A stretch of 64,000 bases of DNA from Nitrosophilus labii (GTDB lineage Bacteria; Campylobacterota; Campylobacteria; Campylobacterales; Nitratiruptoraceae): the NCBI RefSeq assembly GCF_014466985.1, contig NZ_AP022826.1, forward strand, positions 868,001 to 932,000, given 5' to 3'. A program made the translations under genes and the position numbers. This document shows positions 1 to 9,946 of the stretch, piece after piece. The number at the start of each line of letters is the position of its first letter. Within the stretch, counting starts at the first letter, position 1. The notes under the pieces are model-generated. The model had not been told where the DNA came from and did no database searches. It worked only from the letters and a program-made list of their open reading frames with translations.

Positions 1-2134
1 TATTTAAAAAAGCCATAATATTATTTAAAAGTGCCATGTCTTTTAAAATTGAATTGTATATAGTTATTTTTCCTTTTAGATAGTTCATATTTCCTACGGC
101 AATAAGGTTATATTCTCCTCCATATATATTTTTGATATTGAGAAATTTCTTTACAAACGTATCATTTAGCTTTGTCGCTTTAATATAAAATTTTTCTGGA
201 GTTCCCTCAATATTAATTTTAGAATCGCGATAGATATTTTCAAAATCGAAAAGGCCGTTTTTATGAGTAATGATATATTGATCACTTAGTATTAAATGTT
301 TCATAAACTCTATTGAAGAGGATTTTGCGTGTAATTGAAAATCTGGAAGTTTATAAGATATTTTTTCTTTATTATTTTTCTCTTTTAATTTTATATCATA
401 ATCATTTAAATAGATCTTGATAATCTCATCATAAATTACTTTGATCTTTCCTTCATTGATTATAAAACTACTTTCATCTGTTTTAATTTCTCCTTCTATA
501 TTAAAATCAGTGACGGGACAATTATTAAAGTATAAAATTTCGTTAGGTTTAATAATATGCGATTTTATTTGGAAATTTTTATAATCTTTAGTGGTTACAA
601 AAAGAGTCCCTTCTTTTATATTTAATTCTTTAAGGGGTTTTGAAAATGCTGAAATGTGTTTTAAATCTTTGATATGGAATTTGGTTAGATTTTTTTCTAT
701 AAAAATATCGGTATAAAATCTGTTTATTGAGATATAAACACTATCTTGTTTTGAAAAATCTATTATTAATGTATCTTCAAAATTATTAATATCTAAAATT
801 TCTACATTGTTGGCCAATATTTTTATTTTAGAGTTATTAATTTTTATATTTGCTATTTTTTTATTTAGATCAATTTTTCCACTAGCAGTAGACTTTATAA
901 TATTTTTTATCTCTATATCGGAAGGTTCTATATAAATAGTGTTATTTTTTAGTCTTACTGTAGTATTTTTTATGTGAAGATCTATATCTTTTAGAGATAA
1001 AATTGAGTTTTTTGCAACAAAAGTGCCTTCTAAATCAACTTTACCATTTTTAAATGTAACTATAATTCGTAAAACTCCATTTGTAATACCTTTTTTTTGG
1101 TATATCGGTAGTTCTATGTTATATGCTTTTACAAGTTGTATTATCTCATTATCAATAGGTGATGCAGTTTTTATGACTATATCAATATATGAATTTTTGC
1201 TAGTTAGATTTTTGATAACAACAAAACTATCTTTTAGATTTTTATTAAGATAGACAGGATTCTTTAATTGAAAATATAGAGAATCATTCTTAAAAGTTAG
1301 AGTTATTTTTTCACTCTTTACAGGAGGAAGTTTTTCATTAAATTTAATCTTTGAATTATATGCATAAGCGATTCCGGAAAAATTTTTTGGAACATATAGA
1401 TTTTTTGATTTTAAATCGATTTCACCATTTAAATACTCCAATCTATATTTGTTTGCTACTATTTTTTTATATATCCAATTTTTTATAGTCTTATGTAGAG
1501 TAAAGAGTTCTGTGATTTTTTTTAATGATTCGTTATTGAAATATTGCGAATCAATATTAAACTTAAGTATGTTATTTTCAAGGGAAGCTTTTATTTTTCC
1601 TTTAATATCTTGAATAAGGTAATCACCATTAAATGAGATATTTTTGTTTATCAGGTTTATAACAGAACTCCCTTTTAAAAAGAGTCCATATTTTTTATAG
1701 TAAAAATCTTGAACCTTTACAAAAAGAGTTTTATTATGTAAATGTAGTTTTGCGGCAAACTTGTATTTGTCCGTATCTATAAAATAGATCCCTTTATTGT
1801 ATAAAAACGTAACATGATAGTTTAAGAAATTAAGATTTTTTATCTTGATTTTCTGAAAAAATTGTGGAATATATCTGAAACTTTTTAAAAAATTTTCTAT
1901 ATCATTACTTCTATTTACCTTTTTCTCTTTTTTTATATATAAAGTATCCACTTTTAAAATTAGTTTTTTATCGAGTTTTAGATACAATTTTTCTACTTTG
2001 ATCGAGGGTAACTTTAAAGACTTTATAACTATTCCCTCTTGTAAAAAGAGATAAAATATACTTAAAATCAGGAGAGAGGCTATTAAAAAACTTATCAAAA
2101 TTTTATTTATTATAGAAACTGTTTTAATAATCAT
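1..2134 (-). CDS. AsmA/DUF3971-like envelope protein (partial, C-terminus cut by window edge)
   Basis: An open minus-strand frame runs without a stop from an ATG at 2134 to the window edge, giving about 711 codons. The N-terminus is one hydrophobic segment (about residues 9-30, ISFLIASLLILSIFYLF), followed by a long beta-rich region full of short Asn/Lys/Ile repeats. The last visible stretch, ILKDMALLNNIMAFLN, resembles the C-terminal signature of AsmA-like (AsmA_2/DUF3971) proteins. That family is anchored in the inner membrane and spans the periplasm; homologues are linked to outer-membrane lipid transport. It is divergent from mltG and the two 5' ends overlap, an arrangement I also recall from Campylobacter. 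The family call is firm but the specific role is unknown, and the C-terminus is not visible. Confidence 0.75.
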   Translation of the reverse strand, partial: MIIKTVSIINKILISFLIASLLILSIFYLFLQEGIVIKSLKLPSIKVEKLYLKLDKKLILKVDTLYIKKEKKVNRSNDIENFLKSFRYIPQFFQKIKIKNLNFLNYHVTFLYNKGIYFIDTDKYKFAAKLHLHNKTLFVKVQDFYYKKYGLFLKGSSVINLINKNISFNGDYLIQDIKGKIKASLENNILKFNIDSQYFNNESLKKITELFTLHKTIKNWIYKKIVANKYRLEYLNGEIDLKSKNLYVPKNFSGIAYAYNSKIKFNEKLPPVKSEKITLTFKNDSLYFQLKNPVYLNKNLKDSFVVIKNLTSKNSYIDIVIKTASPIDNEIIQLVKAYNIELPIYQKKGITNGVLRIIVTFKNGKVDLEGTFVAKNSILSLKDIDLHIKNTTVRLKNNTIYIEPSDIEIKNIIKSTASGKIDLNKKIANIKINNSKIKILANNVEILDINNFEDTLIIDFSKQDSVYISINRFYTDIFIEKNLTKFHIKDLKHISAFSKPLKELNIKEGTLFVTTKDYKNFQIKSHIIKPNEILYFNNCPVTDFNIEGEIKTDESSFIINEGKIKVIYDEIIKIYLNDYDIKLKEKNNKEKISYKLPDFQLHAKSSSIEFMKHLILSDQYIITHKNGLFDFENIYRDSKINIEGTPEKFYIKATKLNDTFVKKFLNIKNIYGGEYNLIAVGNMNYLKGKITIYNSILKDMALLNNIMAFLN
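2070..2084 (+). promoter_or_regulatory. mltG: Shine-Dalgarno and candidate ATT start codon for mltG
   Basis: AGGAGAG at 2070-2076 is followed, seven bases after AGGAG, by ATT at 2082, in frame with mltG. Reading from here adds 18 codons (IKKLIKILFIIETVLIII) that complete a lysine-flanked transmembrane helix. The in-frame stop is at 2052 and no ATG, GTG or TTG lies between it and 2136. The site lies inside the antisense AsmA-like gene. The start is inferred and not proven. Confidence 0.5.
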
Positions 2135-2135
2135 T

Positions 2136-3023
2136 ATGATGCTTTCTTACTATTTGTCTGTACCTATAAATTCCACAAAAGTAATATATGTTCCAAAAGG
2201 AAGTATAAAAAAGATTATAACATACCTAATAGATAAAAAGTTCGAACTAACCCCATTAGACGTATACTTTTTGAGGTTTTTGGGTTCGCCACAATCTGGA
2301 TGGATAGATATAGGCATAACAAAACTTTCACGAGGCGATTTTTTATATAAACTTACCAAAGCTAAAGCACCCGTGATTGAAGTAACACTTATTCCTGGAG
2401 AGACTACAGAGATTTTTTTAAAAGAGGCTGCTGATAGATTGAAGCTTAATTTTAAGAAATTAAATAGACTTTATCTTGAGATTTCTCCTTTTCCAGATGG
2501 CGTATTAATACCTGATACATATCATATTCCAATCGGAATTGATGAAAAACATTTTATCTATTATATGGTATCTACCTCTTTAAAAAGACATAAAAAAATT
2601 TCTGAAAAATTTTTTGGTAAATATGATAAAGAGAGATGGTTTAAAAAGTATATAACTATAGCGTCAATTATACAAAAAGAGGCCGCAAACGAACAAGAGA
2701 TGCCACTTATAAGCGCTGTTATATATAATAGACTTAAACTAGGAATGCCTTTACAAATGGATGGTGCATTAAACTATGGAAAATATTCTCATGTAAAAAT
2801 AACGAAAAAAAGAATTAGAAACGATAATAGCCCCTTTAACACATACAAATTTAAAGGACTTCCTCCTTTTCCGGTTTGCTGTGTAAGTAAAGAAGCTATA
2901 AAAGCCGCTATTTTTCCTGCAAAAGTAAATTATTTATATTTTGTAAAAGGTAAAAATGGCAATCATATATTTACTTCCTCTTATAAAAGACATCTAACAA
3001 ATATAAAAGCTGTGAAAAAATGA
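2136..3023 (+). CDS. mltG: Endolytic murein transglycosylase MltG (YceG family)
   Basis: MltG cleaves nascent glycan strands at the inner membrane and is thought to set strand length. The YceG signature is clear: ASIIQKEAANEQEMPLISAV, with the catalytic Glu in QKEAA, then YNRLKLGMPLQMDGALNYG, the DNSPFNTYKFKGLPPFP region near the C-terminus, and a final LYFVKGKNGNHIFTS. From the first conventional ATG (2136) the product is 295 residues but starts in the middle of what looks like the membrane anchor. An ATT codon at 2082 with a good Shine-Dalgarno would give 313 residues and a full transmembrane helix. I list the conventional start and consider 2082 more likely. It is followed 108 bp later by icd. 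Confidence 0.9.
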   Translation: MMLSYYLSVPINSTKVIYVPKGSIKKIITYLIDKKFELTPLDVYFLRFLGSPQSGWIDIGITKLSRGDFLYKLTKAKAPVIEVTLIPGETTEIFLKEAADRLKLNFKKLNRLYLEISPFPDGVLIPDTYHIPIGIDEKHFIYYMVSTSLKRHKKISEKFFGKYDKERWFKKYITIASIIQKEAANEQEMPLISAVIYNRLKLGMPLQMDGALNYGKYSHVKITKKRIRNDNSPFNTYKFKGLPPFPVCCVSKEAIKAAIFPAKVNYLYFVKGKNGNHIFTSSYKRHLTNIKAVKK

Positions 3024-3131
3024 AACATAATTTACAACTCTTTTACAATAATAGCTCTAATTGATAAAAATTAAATCAACAAATTGTTACTATTAGAATA
3101 CTTAATAATCAATCATAAAAAAGGAGAGATA

Positions 3132-5348
3132 ATGGCGAAAATAATTTGGACAAAAATAGATGAGGCTCCTGCACTTGCGACTTATTCTTTGTTGCCGATT
3201 GCAAGAGCTTATACAAAAGATAGCGGGATTGATATAGAGTTGAGAGATATCTCTTTAGCCGGCAGAATACTGGCGCAGTTTTCTGATAGATTACCAGAAG
3301 ATCAAAGAGTACCAGACGAACTGTCGTATATGGGAGAACTTGTTTTAAAACCAGAAGCCAATATTATGAAACTTCCAAACATTTCCGCGTCAGTTCCGCA
3401 ATTGGTTGCGGCGATTAAAGAGTTGCAATCTCAAGGATATGACATTCCTGATTATCCGGAGGAGCCAAAGAGTGCCGAAGAGGTTGAGATTCAGCAAAGA
3501 TATTTAAGATGCGTCGGTTCGGTTGTGAATCCAGTTTTAAGACAAGGAAACTCTGATAGAAGACTTTCAGAAGCAGTTAAACAATATGCTAAAAAACATC
3601 CTCATAAAATGAGAGATGTATCTCCAGATAGCAAAAGTTTCGTTGCACATATGGAAAAAAATGATTTTTATCAAAATGAGCAATCTTTTATATCTGACAA
3701 AGATCAAACTGTAAAATTGATATTCGAATCAAAAGACGGCAGCAAAACTGAAGTTTTAAAAGAAGTAGAAGTTTTAAAAGGTGAAGTTTTTAGTGCAGCT
3801 TCATTAAATAGAAAAGAGTTAAAGTGTTTTTATGAAGAGGTGATTAACGAAGCAAAAGATAAAGATATACTTTTCTCTCTTCATGTTAAAGCTACAATGA
3901 TGAAAGTTTCTGATCCTGTCTATATAGGTGATGCTATTAGAGTTTATTATAAGAAGCTTTTCGATAAGTTTGGCAAAGAGCTTGAGAGCATTGGATTTAA
4001 TCCAAATAACGGTCTTGTTGATCTATACAATAAACTAGAAAGACTACCAGAAGGCGTACAGCAAGATATAAAAGATTGTATTGATGAGATCTATAAAGAG
4101 CAGCCTAGAATGTATATGGTTGATAGTGATGCGGGTATCACCAACCTTCATGCGCCAAACGACGTTATCATTGATGCCTCTATACCTGCTGTTATAAAAA
4201 ATGGACTAAAAGGCTGGGGTCCAAGTGGAGAGGTTGAAGATTGTGTTATAACTGTTCCAGATAGAACTTATGCTAGAATGTATAAAAAAATAGTTTCTGA
4301 TATCGTTAAAAACGGACAGTTTGATCCTGCTAAAGTAGGTACTGTTCAAAACATAGGATTGATGGCTAAAAAAGCTGAAGAGTATGGAAGCCACGATAAA
4401 ACATTTTTCCCTCCAGCTGACGGATATATAAAAACGATCGATGAAGATGGAAACACTTTAATGTGCCACGAAGTTGAAGAGGGGGATATTTGGAGAGCGT
4501 ATAGCGCTAAAGATGACGCTATTGTTGACTGGGTAAAACTAGCGGTTAGAAGAGCAAAAGAGAGCGGATATCCTATAGTTTTCTGGTTAGATAGCAACAG
4601 AGCCCACGATGCAAATTTGATAAAAAAAGTGGTTGCAACGTTGAGAAACGAAGACTTGACTGGCGTAGAGTATCACATAATGGCTCCTGAGCAAGCTATG
4701 ACGTATACTTTAAAAAGATTTAGAAATGGGAAAGGAACGATAGCTGTTACTGGTAACGTTTTAAGAGACTATTTAACAGACCTTTTCCCAATTATTGAGG
4801 TTGGAACAAGCGCTAGGACTCTATCTATCGTTCCTCTATTAAATGGTGGCGGAGTATTTGAAACTGGTGCTGGAGGAAGTGCGCCTAAGCACGTTGAACA
4901 GTTTATCAAAGAGGGACACCTAAGATGGGATAGTTTAGGTGAGTTTATGGCGCTAGTTGAGTCGCTAAAACTTGCCGTTAAACAAGGAGCAAGTGAAAAA
5001 GCCAATATTGTGGCTGATGCTTTAGATAAAGCTGTTGGTCAGTATTTAGATAAAGATATGACTCCAAAAAGAAAAGTTGGAGAGTTAGATAATAGAGGAA
5101 GCCATTTCTATCTGGCAAAATTTTGGGCGGAAGCGCTAGCAGAGCAAAATGAAGACGCTGAACTTGCTGAAAAATTTGCTAAAGTTGCAAAAGAGTTAAG
5201 CGACAATGAAGAGAAAATCTTAGCTGAAATTGCCGCAACAGAGGGTAAACCTCAAGATATTGGCGGTTATTATCATCCAAATGATGAAAAAGCTGAGAAA
5301 GCTATGAGACCGAGTGCGGTATTTAATTCAATTATCAATTCTATATAA
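3132..5348 (+). CDS. icd: Monomeric NADP-dependent isocitrate dehydrogenase
   Basis: The 738-residue product matches the monomeric NADP-isocitrate dehydrogenase family (usual length about 740), unrelated in length to the roughly 400-residue dimeric enzyme. It interconverts isocitrate and 2-oxoglutarate plus CO2 with NADP(H); in a reductive TCA setting it would run as the carboxylase. The N-terminus MAKIIWTKIDEAPALATYSL and the internal FWLDSNRAHDANLI and GTSARTLSIVPLLNGGG are typical. I chose ATG 3132 because AAGGAG lies six bases upstream at 3121-3126; a frame extension to 3084 has no such signal. It is the first gene of the rTCA block, separated from mdh by a hairpin at 5358-5379. Confidence 0.95.
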   Translation: MAKIIWTKIDEAPALATYSLLPIARAYTKDSGIDIELRDISLAGRILAQFSDRLPEDQRVPDELSYMGELVLKPEANIMKLPNISASVPQLVAAIKELQSQGYDIPDYPEEPKSAEEVEIQQRYLRCVGSVVNPVLRQGNSDRRLSEAVKQYAKKHPHKMRDVSPDSKSFVAHMEKNDFYQNEQSFISDKDQTVKLIFESKDGSKTEVLKEVEVLKGEVFSAASLNRKELKCFYEEVINEAKDKDILFSLHVKATMMKVSDPVYIGDAIRVYYKKLFDKFGKELESIGFNPNNGLVDLYNKLERLPEGVQQDIKDCIDEIYKEQPRMYMVDSDAGITNLHAPNDVIIDASIPAVIKNGLKGWGPSGEVEDCVITVPDRTYARMYKKIVSDIVKNGQFDPAKVGTVQNIGLMAKKAEEYGSHDKTFFPPADGYIKTIDEDGNTLMCHEVEEGDIWRAYSAKDDAIVDWVKLAVRRAKESGYPIVFWLDSNRAHDANLIKKVVATLRNEDLTGVEYHIMAPEQAMTYTLKRFRNGKGTIAVTGNVLRDYLTDLFPIIEVGTSARTLSIVPLLNGGGVFETGAGGSAPKHVEQFIKEGHLRWDSLGEFMALVESLKLAVKQGASEKANIVADALDKAVGQYLDKDMTPKRKVGELDNRGSHFYLAKFWAEALAEQNEDAELAEKFAKVAKELSDNEEKILAEIAATEGKPQDIGGYYHPNDEKAEKAMRPSAVFNSIINSI

Positions 5349-5357
5349 AAAATTTAA

Positions 5358-5379
5358 AGCAGAAGCTTTTGCTTCTGCT
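5358..5379 (+). terminator. Perfect hairpin between icd and mdh
   Basis: AGCAGAAGC, a TTTT loop and GCTTCTGCT form a perfect 9-bp stem ten bases after the icd stop. No U-tract follows and the mdh Shine-Dalgarno begins seven bases later. It may be an mRNA-stabilising or processing element, or a weak attenuator, within one transcript. Confidence 0.6.
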
Positions 5380-5398
5380 AAATATGAAGGAGATGTAT

Positions 5399-6355
5399 AT
5401 GGCAAGTTCAAAAGTATCAGTTGTTGGAGCAGGTGGTAATGTTGGAAGTATTGTCGCCTTTTCGATCGCTATGCAAGGATTATGCCATGAGGTAATTCTT
5501 GTCGATAGAGATGTCAATAGAGCAAAAGGAAAAGCTCTAGATATGAATCAGGCCGCTGCGGCTCTAAGAAGCCATTCTATTGTTAGAGCGGCTGAAAGTT
5601 ATGAAGATATAAAAGACTCAAGAGTCGTGGTTATAACGGCAGGTTTTCCAAGAAAACCAGGAATGAGTAGAGACGATCTTTTGTTTAAAAATGCCGATAT
5701 AGTTAGTGAGATAGTAGAAGAGGTTAAAAAATACGCCCCCGATGCGGTTTTGATAATTGTTACAAATCCACTTGATACTATGACATATGTTGCTTTAAAA
5801 AAGAGCGGATTTCCTAAAAATAGAGTTATAGGAATGGCTGGCATACTTGACGGAGCGAGAATGACACATTTTATTCATGAAAAGCTCGGTTTTGGTGCGG
5901 GACAGATAAGAGCTACCGTAATTGGCGGTCATGGTGACTATATGGTTCCGTTGCCTAGATATTCTACTGTGGCAGGTATTCCTATAACTGACCTTTTAAC
6001 ACCGCAAGAACTTGCAGAAATAGTTGAGCTTACTAAAAACGGCGGAGCACAGATAGTTAAATTGTTAGGTACATCTGCATATTTTGCACCTGGCCGTGCG
6101 ACTGCTATTATGGTAGAGGCTATTTTAAAAGACTCTAAAAAGATCTATCCTTGTTCAACGCTTCTTGAAGGTGAATATGGATATGAAGATATAACAAATG
6201 GTGTTCCTGTAATGCTTGGAAGTAACGGAGTTGAAAAGATTATCGATCTGCAGTTAACTCCAAAAGAGAAAGAGATGTTCCATAGAAGCGTGGAATCTGT
6301 TCGAGAGTTAATTGATACTTTAAAAAATAATAACTATTTTGAGGATAAAAGATGA
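5399..6355 (+). CDS. mdh: Malate dehydrogenase
   Basis: NAD-dependent malate dehydrogenase of the LDH-like type, 318 residues; in the reductive TCA cycle it reduces oxaloacetate to malate. The Rossmann motif VVGAGGNVGS is at the N-terminus. The substrate loop AGFPRKPGMSRDDLL carries the Arg that marks MDH rather than LDH (Gln). TNPLDTMTYV and IGGHGDYMVP, with the catalytic His, follow. ATG 5399 is preceded by AAGGAG at 5387-5392; a TTG further upstream lies in the hairpin and is unlikely. The stop overlaps the next gene's start as ATGA at 6352, so it is coupled to the fumarase subunits. Confidence 0.93.
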   Translation: MASSKVSVVGAGGNVGSIVAFSIAMQGLCHEVILVDRDVNRAKGKALDMNQAAAALRSHSIVRAAESYEDIKDSRVVVITAGFPRKPGMSRDDLLFKNADIVSEIVEEVKKYAPDAVLIIVTNPLDTMTYVALKKSGFPKNRVIGMAGILDGARMTHFIHEKLGFGAGQIRATVIGGHGDYMVPLPRYSTVAGIPITDLLTPQELAEIVELTKNGGAQIVKLLGTSAYFAPGRATAIMVEAILKDSKKIYPCSTLLEGEYGYEDITNGVPVMLGSNGVEKIIDLQLTPKEKEMFHRSVESVRELIDTLKNNNYFEDKR

Positions 6356-7215
6356 GAGTGGTTAGATATGAAACAATTGTAAATTCTATCAAAGATATGA
6401 TTGTTTACTCAACCACTCATTTAAGTGAAGATATGTTTAAAGCCTTAAAAAGGGCTTATGAAGAAGAGGAAAGCGAAGTTAGTAAAGCTGTATTGTCTCA
6501 ATTATTGGAGAACGCTGAAATAGCAGCAAAAGAGACAAAACCTCTTTGCCAAGATACTGGCTTAGCTATTTTTTTCGTTAAAATTGGAGAAGAGGTAAAA
6601 ATTGAGGGTGGTTCTCTTAAAGAAGCTATATATGAAGGGACTGAAAAAGGATATAAAGAGGGATTTCTTAGGGCATCTACTTGCGACTGCTTTACTAGAG
6701 AAAATCTAAAAGAGAAAATCGGATATAACCTTCCACCAGTAATCTATTTCGATATTATTCCCGGAGACAAGATAGAGATAGAGTATGCGGCAAAAGGCGG
6801 GGGTAGCGAAAATGTTAGTCGCGCGACTGTTTTAGCTCCTGCTCAAGGAAAGGAAGGGATTAAAGAGTTTGTAAAAAAAGTGATTAGTGATGCTGGACCA
6901 AATCCATGTCCTCCTTTAGTAGTAGGCGTTGGGATAGGAGGTAGTTTCGATTATGCTGCAGTTATGAGTAAACATGCTCTTTTTAGAAGTATAGGAACAA
7001 AAAATCCCGATCCCGAGCTTGCAGCATTCGAGGAAGAGATCAAGGATGAATTGAATAAACTTGGCATTGGTGCAATGGGTATGGGCGGAACACAAACTGT
7101 TCTTGCAGTTCATATAGAAACTTTCCAGCCAGGACGTATGTGTCATATTGCTTCATTACCTGTATCGGTAAATGTACAGTGTCACAGTTCAAGACATTCC
7201 CATATAACTATTTAA
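6352..7215 (+). CDS. Class I fumarate hydratase, alpha (N-terminal) subunit
   Basis: This is the iron-sulfur subunit of a two-subunit class I fumarase (FumA N-terminal or TtdA-like), 287 residues, interconverting malate and fumarate. Three cysteines that should hold the [4Fe-4S] cluster sit in [23 protein letters not shown] and [16 protein letters not shown]. The family also includes L-tartrate dehydratase, but placement directly after mdh makes fumarase much more likely. It overlaps mdh by four bases and is followed by its beta subunit after nine bases. I recall the Campylobacter jejuni icd-mdh-sucCD-oor cluster lacking fumarase genes at this position, so the insertion may mark an autotroph-type arrangement. 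Confidence 0.9.
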   Translation: MRVVRYETIVNSIKDMIVYSTTHLSEDMFKALKRAYEEEESEVSKAVLSQLLENAEIAAKETKPLCQDTGLAIFFVKIGEEVKIEGGSLKEAIYEGTEKGYKEGFLRASTCDCFTRENLKEKIGYNLPPVIYFDIIPGDKIEIEYAAKGGGSENVSRATVLAPAQGKEGIKEFVKKVISDAGPNPCPPLVVGVGIGGSFDYAAVMSKHALFRSIGTKNPDPELAAFEEEIKDELNKLGIGAMGMGGTQTVLAVHIETFQPGRMCHIASLPVSVNVQCHSSRHSHITI

Positions 7216-7224
7216 AGGTGTAAA

Positions 7225-7779
7225 ATGGCTGAATATAGATTAAAAACACCATTAAAAGAAGAAGATGTAACAAAACTAAAAGCTGGAGATATCGTTTATT
7301 TATCCGGTACTATATATACTGCTCGTGATGCAGCACATAAAAAACTTGTTGAGTTGATTCAAAATAATAAATCTTTACCTTTTGATTTGAAAGGTACTGT
7401 TATCTATTATGTAGGGCCTACCCCTCCTAAGCCAGGGGAAGTTATTGGAAGTGCAGGACCTACTACGAGCTATAGAATGGATAGTTATGCTCCAACTCTT
7501 ATTGCGCATGGACAAAAGGGAATGATTGGCAAAGGAAAAAGAAACGAGGCTGTAAAAGAGAGTTGTAAAAAACATAAAGCCGTATATTTTGGTGCAGTTG
7601 GAGGTGCAGGAGCTCTGCTTGCACAGAGAATAAAAGACGCAAAAGTTATTGCCTATCCAGAACTTGGTCCAGAAGCTATTAGAGAGATTGTGGTTGAAGA
7701 TTTTCCTGTAGTTGTAGTTAATGACACGTACGGTAATGATCTTTACCAAGAGGGTAGAAAACAGTGGGAGAAAAATTAG
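7225..7779 (+). CDS. Class I fumarate hydratase, beta (C-terminal) subunit
   Basis: This 184-residue protein matches the C-terminal half of class I fumarases (TtdB-like). Visible signatures are LKAGDIVYLSGTIYTARDAA at about residues 17-36, YYVGPTPPKPGEVIGSAGPT, MIGKGKR, and AVYFGAVGGAGALLAQRIK. It completes the active site with the alpha subunit encoded immediately upstream. A Shine-Dalgarno (AAAGGTG) precedes ATG 7225. Its stop codon lies in the left arm of a long imperfect palindrome that fills the spacer before sucC. Confidence 0.9.
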   Translation: MAEYRLKTPLKEEDVTKLKAGDIVYLSGTIYTARDAAHKKLVELIQNNKSLPFDLKGTVIYYVGPTPPKPGEVIGSAGPTTSYRMDSYAPTLIAHGQKGMIGKGKRNEAVKESCKKHKAVYFGAVGGAGALLAQRIKDAKVIAYPELGPEAIREIVVEDFPVVVVNDTYGNDLYQEGRKQWEKN

Positions 7780-7872
7780 CTAGTAGTTAATAATAATTGG
7801 TTGATAATTCAATATTAATCATATTGTATTTTTATCTTAATCATTAACCGTTTATTAAATAGGTCTAGCTAA
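7776..7872. repeat. Long imperfect palindrome between fumarase beta and sucC
   Basis: Outer arms TTAGCTAG (7776-7783) and CTAGCTAA (7865-7872) are perfect complements. The interior is low-complexity TTAATAATAATTGG-like sequence with partly matching ATTAACC-type sequence on the other side. It spans the whole spacer and ends just before the sucC Shine-Dalgarno. Its function is unknown; it could be a processing or attenuation site within the operon. Confidence 0.45.
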
Positions 7873-7901
7873 TTTATGAATTTAGAACCAAAGGAGTTTA
7901 A

Positions 7902-9074
7902 ATGAATATTCATGAGTATCAAGCTAAAGAGATTTTTAGAGAGTATGGTGTTCCTGTACCTAGAGGAGGAGTTGCTTTTACGGGACCGGAAGCCAAAAGA
8001 GTCGCTGAGGAACTTGGCGGTGACTTATGGGTTGTAAAAGCTCAGATACACGCCGGAGGAAGAGGAAAAGCCGGTGGTGTAAAACTTGCAAGAAGTCTTG
8101 ATGAAGTTGAAAAGATTGCAGAAGAGCTTATAGGTATGACTCTAGTAACTCATCAAACAGGACATGAAGGGAAAAAAGTCGAAAAAGTTTATATAGAAGA
8201 GGGTGCCGATATTCAAAAAGAGTACTACCTTGGAATGGTTTTAGACAGATCCACTGAGATGCCAGTTATGATGGCTTCTACAGAGGGTGGAATGGAGATA
8301 GAGGAGGTTGCTGCCAAAACTCCTGAAAAGATTATAAAAGTAGCTATCGATCCAACAATTGGTTTTCAAGGATTTCATGGTAGAAAACTGGCATTTGGAT
8401 TAGGTTTGTCGAAAGAAGAGATTAGACCTTTTATAAAATTTGCAGAGGCTCTTTATAAAGTTTATATGGACAAAGATGCTAATATGATTGAGATAAATCC
8501 TCTTATTAAAACCGGTAGTGGAGATTTTTTAGCATTAGATGCTAAAATGGGTTTTGACGATAATGCGCTTTATAGACATCAAGATATTTTAGAGATGAGA
8601 GATTTAAGTGAAGAAGATCCTGTTGAAGTGGAAGCTGCAAAATATGGTCTTAGTTACGTAAATCTTGACGGAAATGTAGGATGCATGGTGAATGGCGCTG
8701 GTTTGGCTATGGCAACAATGGATATTATCAAACATGAGGGAGGTGAGCCCGCAAACTTTTTAGATGTTGGCGGTGGTGCAAATCCTGATACTGTTGCAAA
8801 GGGTTTTGAACTTATTTTACAAGATGAAAATGTTAAAAGTATATTTGTAAATATCTTTGGTGGAATTGTTAGATGTGATCGTATAGCTAACGGTATTTTA
8901 CAAGCAACTCAGAAAGTAGATGTGAATGTTCCGGTTATTGTTAGATTAGATGGAACAAACGCGGAAGAAGCAGCTGAAATTTTGAAAAATGCAAACATCA
9001 AAAATATTATTCCAGCAACTGATCTTGCTGATGGCGCTAAAAAAGCGGTTGCTGCTGCAAAAGGAGAGTTGTAA
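7902..9074 (+). CDS. sucC: Succinyl-CoA synthetase beta subunit (ADP/GDP-forming)
   Basis: ATP-grasp beta subunit, 390 residues, the usual length. It begins [20 protein letters not shown] and carries the nucleotide-binding stretch [19 protein letters not shown]. Later come EINPLI and [13 protein letters not shown] near the C-terminus. With SucD it makes succinyl-CoA from succinate, CoA and NTP, feeding 2-oxoglutarate synthase in the reductive direction. A Shine-Dalgarno AAAGGAG lies before ATG 7902. The stop TAA overlaps the sucD start by one base (TAATG), so the subunits are translationally coupled. Confidence 0.96.
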   Translation: MNIHEYQAKEIFREYGVPVPRGGVAFTGPEAKRVAEELGGDLWVVKAQIHAGGRGKAGGVKLARSLDEVEKIAEELIGMTLVTHQTGHEGKKVEKVYIEEGADIQKEYYLGMVLDRSTEMPVMMASTEGGMEIEEVAAKTPEKIIKVAIDPTIGFQGFHGRKLAFGLGLSKEEIRPFIKFAEALYKVYMDKDANMIEINPLIKTGSGDFLALDAKMGFDDNALYRHQDILEMRDLSEEDPVEVEAAKYGLSYVNLDGNVGCMVNGAGLAMATMDIIKHEGGEPANFLDVGGGANPDTVAKGFELILQDENVKSIFVNIFGGIVRCDRIANGILQATQKVDVNVPVIVRLDGTNAEEAAEILKNANIKNIIPATDLADGAKKAVAAAKGEL

Positions 9075-9946
9075 TGAGTATTTTAGTAAATAAAAATACA
9101 AAAGTAATAGTTCAAGGTTTTACTGGAAAAGAGGGAACTTTTCATAGTGAGCAATGTATAGATTATGGAACAAACATTGTTGGAGGTGTTACACCAGGAA
9201 AAGGAGGACAGACTCATTTAGATAGACCTGTCTTTAATACAGTTAAAGATTCTGTAGATGCTACGGGTGCAACTGTAAGTATGATATTTGTTCCTCCTGC
9301 TTTCGTTTCTGATGCTGTTATGGAGGCCGCGGACGCGGGTATAGAACTTGCGGTCATCATAACTGAAGGTGCCCCTGTTAAAGATATGATGTATGCAAAA
9401 ATGTATGCTACAAAAAAAGGTATGAAAACAATTGGCCCTAATTGTCCGGGGATAATTACCGCAGAAGAGTGTAAAATCGGTATTATGCCGGGATTTATTT
9501 TCAAAAAAGGTCCTGTTGGCCTTATAAGTAAATCTGGTACCTTAACTTACGAAGCTAGTAATCAGGTTGTAAAAGAGGGACTTGGAATTACTACAGCCGT
9601 AGGTATTGGTGGCGATCCTATTATCGGACTTAGTTACAAACAGTTACTTCCTCTTTTTGAAGCTGACCCTGAAACTGAAGCTATAGTGATGATAGGTGAG
9701 ATAGGCGGAACTTTAGAGATTGAAGCAGCTGAATTTATTAAAAACAACATTACAAAACCTGTTATTGCGTTTATTGCAGGTCAAACTGCGCCTAAAGGTA
9801 AAAGAATGGGACACGCCGGCGCTATAATCAGTGGTGGTCAGGGAACGGCACAAGAGAAGATGGATGCGTTGGCGGCTGCAGGCGTACATGTTGTAAAATC
9901 TCCTGCCGATATCGGAAAAACGGTATCTAAAGCGTTAGGGAAATGA
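9074..9946 (+). CDS. sucD: Succinyl-CoA synthetase alpha subunit
   Basis: CoA-binding and phosphohistidine subunit, 290 residues. The N-terminal Rossmann region holds [16 protein letters not shown] and GGVTPGKGG; the central part has [10 protein letters not shown] and [12 protein letters not shown]. The catalytic His is in [18 protein letters not shown] near residue 250. It acts with SucC in the cytoplasm. The stop overlaps the start of the next small gene as ATGA at 9943, which ties that metal-binding protein to the same transcript and translation unit. Confidence 0.96.
   Translation: MSILVNKNTKVIVQGFTGKEGTFHSEQCIDYGTNIVGGVTPGKGGQTHLDRPVFNTVKDSVDATGATVSMIFVPPAFVSDAVMEAADAGIELAVIITEGAPVKDMMYAKMYATKKGMKTIGPNCPGIITAEECKIGIMPGFIFKKGPVGLISKSGTLTYEASNQVVKEGLGITTAVGIGGDPIIGLSYKQLLPLFEADPETEAIVMIGEIGGTLEIEAAEFIKNNITKPVIAFIAGQTAPKGKRMGHAGAIISGGQGTAQEKMDALAAAGVHVVKSPADIGKTVSKALGK

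Noticed and set aside
3084-3131. Upstream extension of isocitrate dehydrogenase
   Set aside because: The AAGGAG before ATG 3132 and the family N-terminus MAKIIWTK fix the start.
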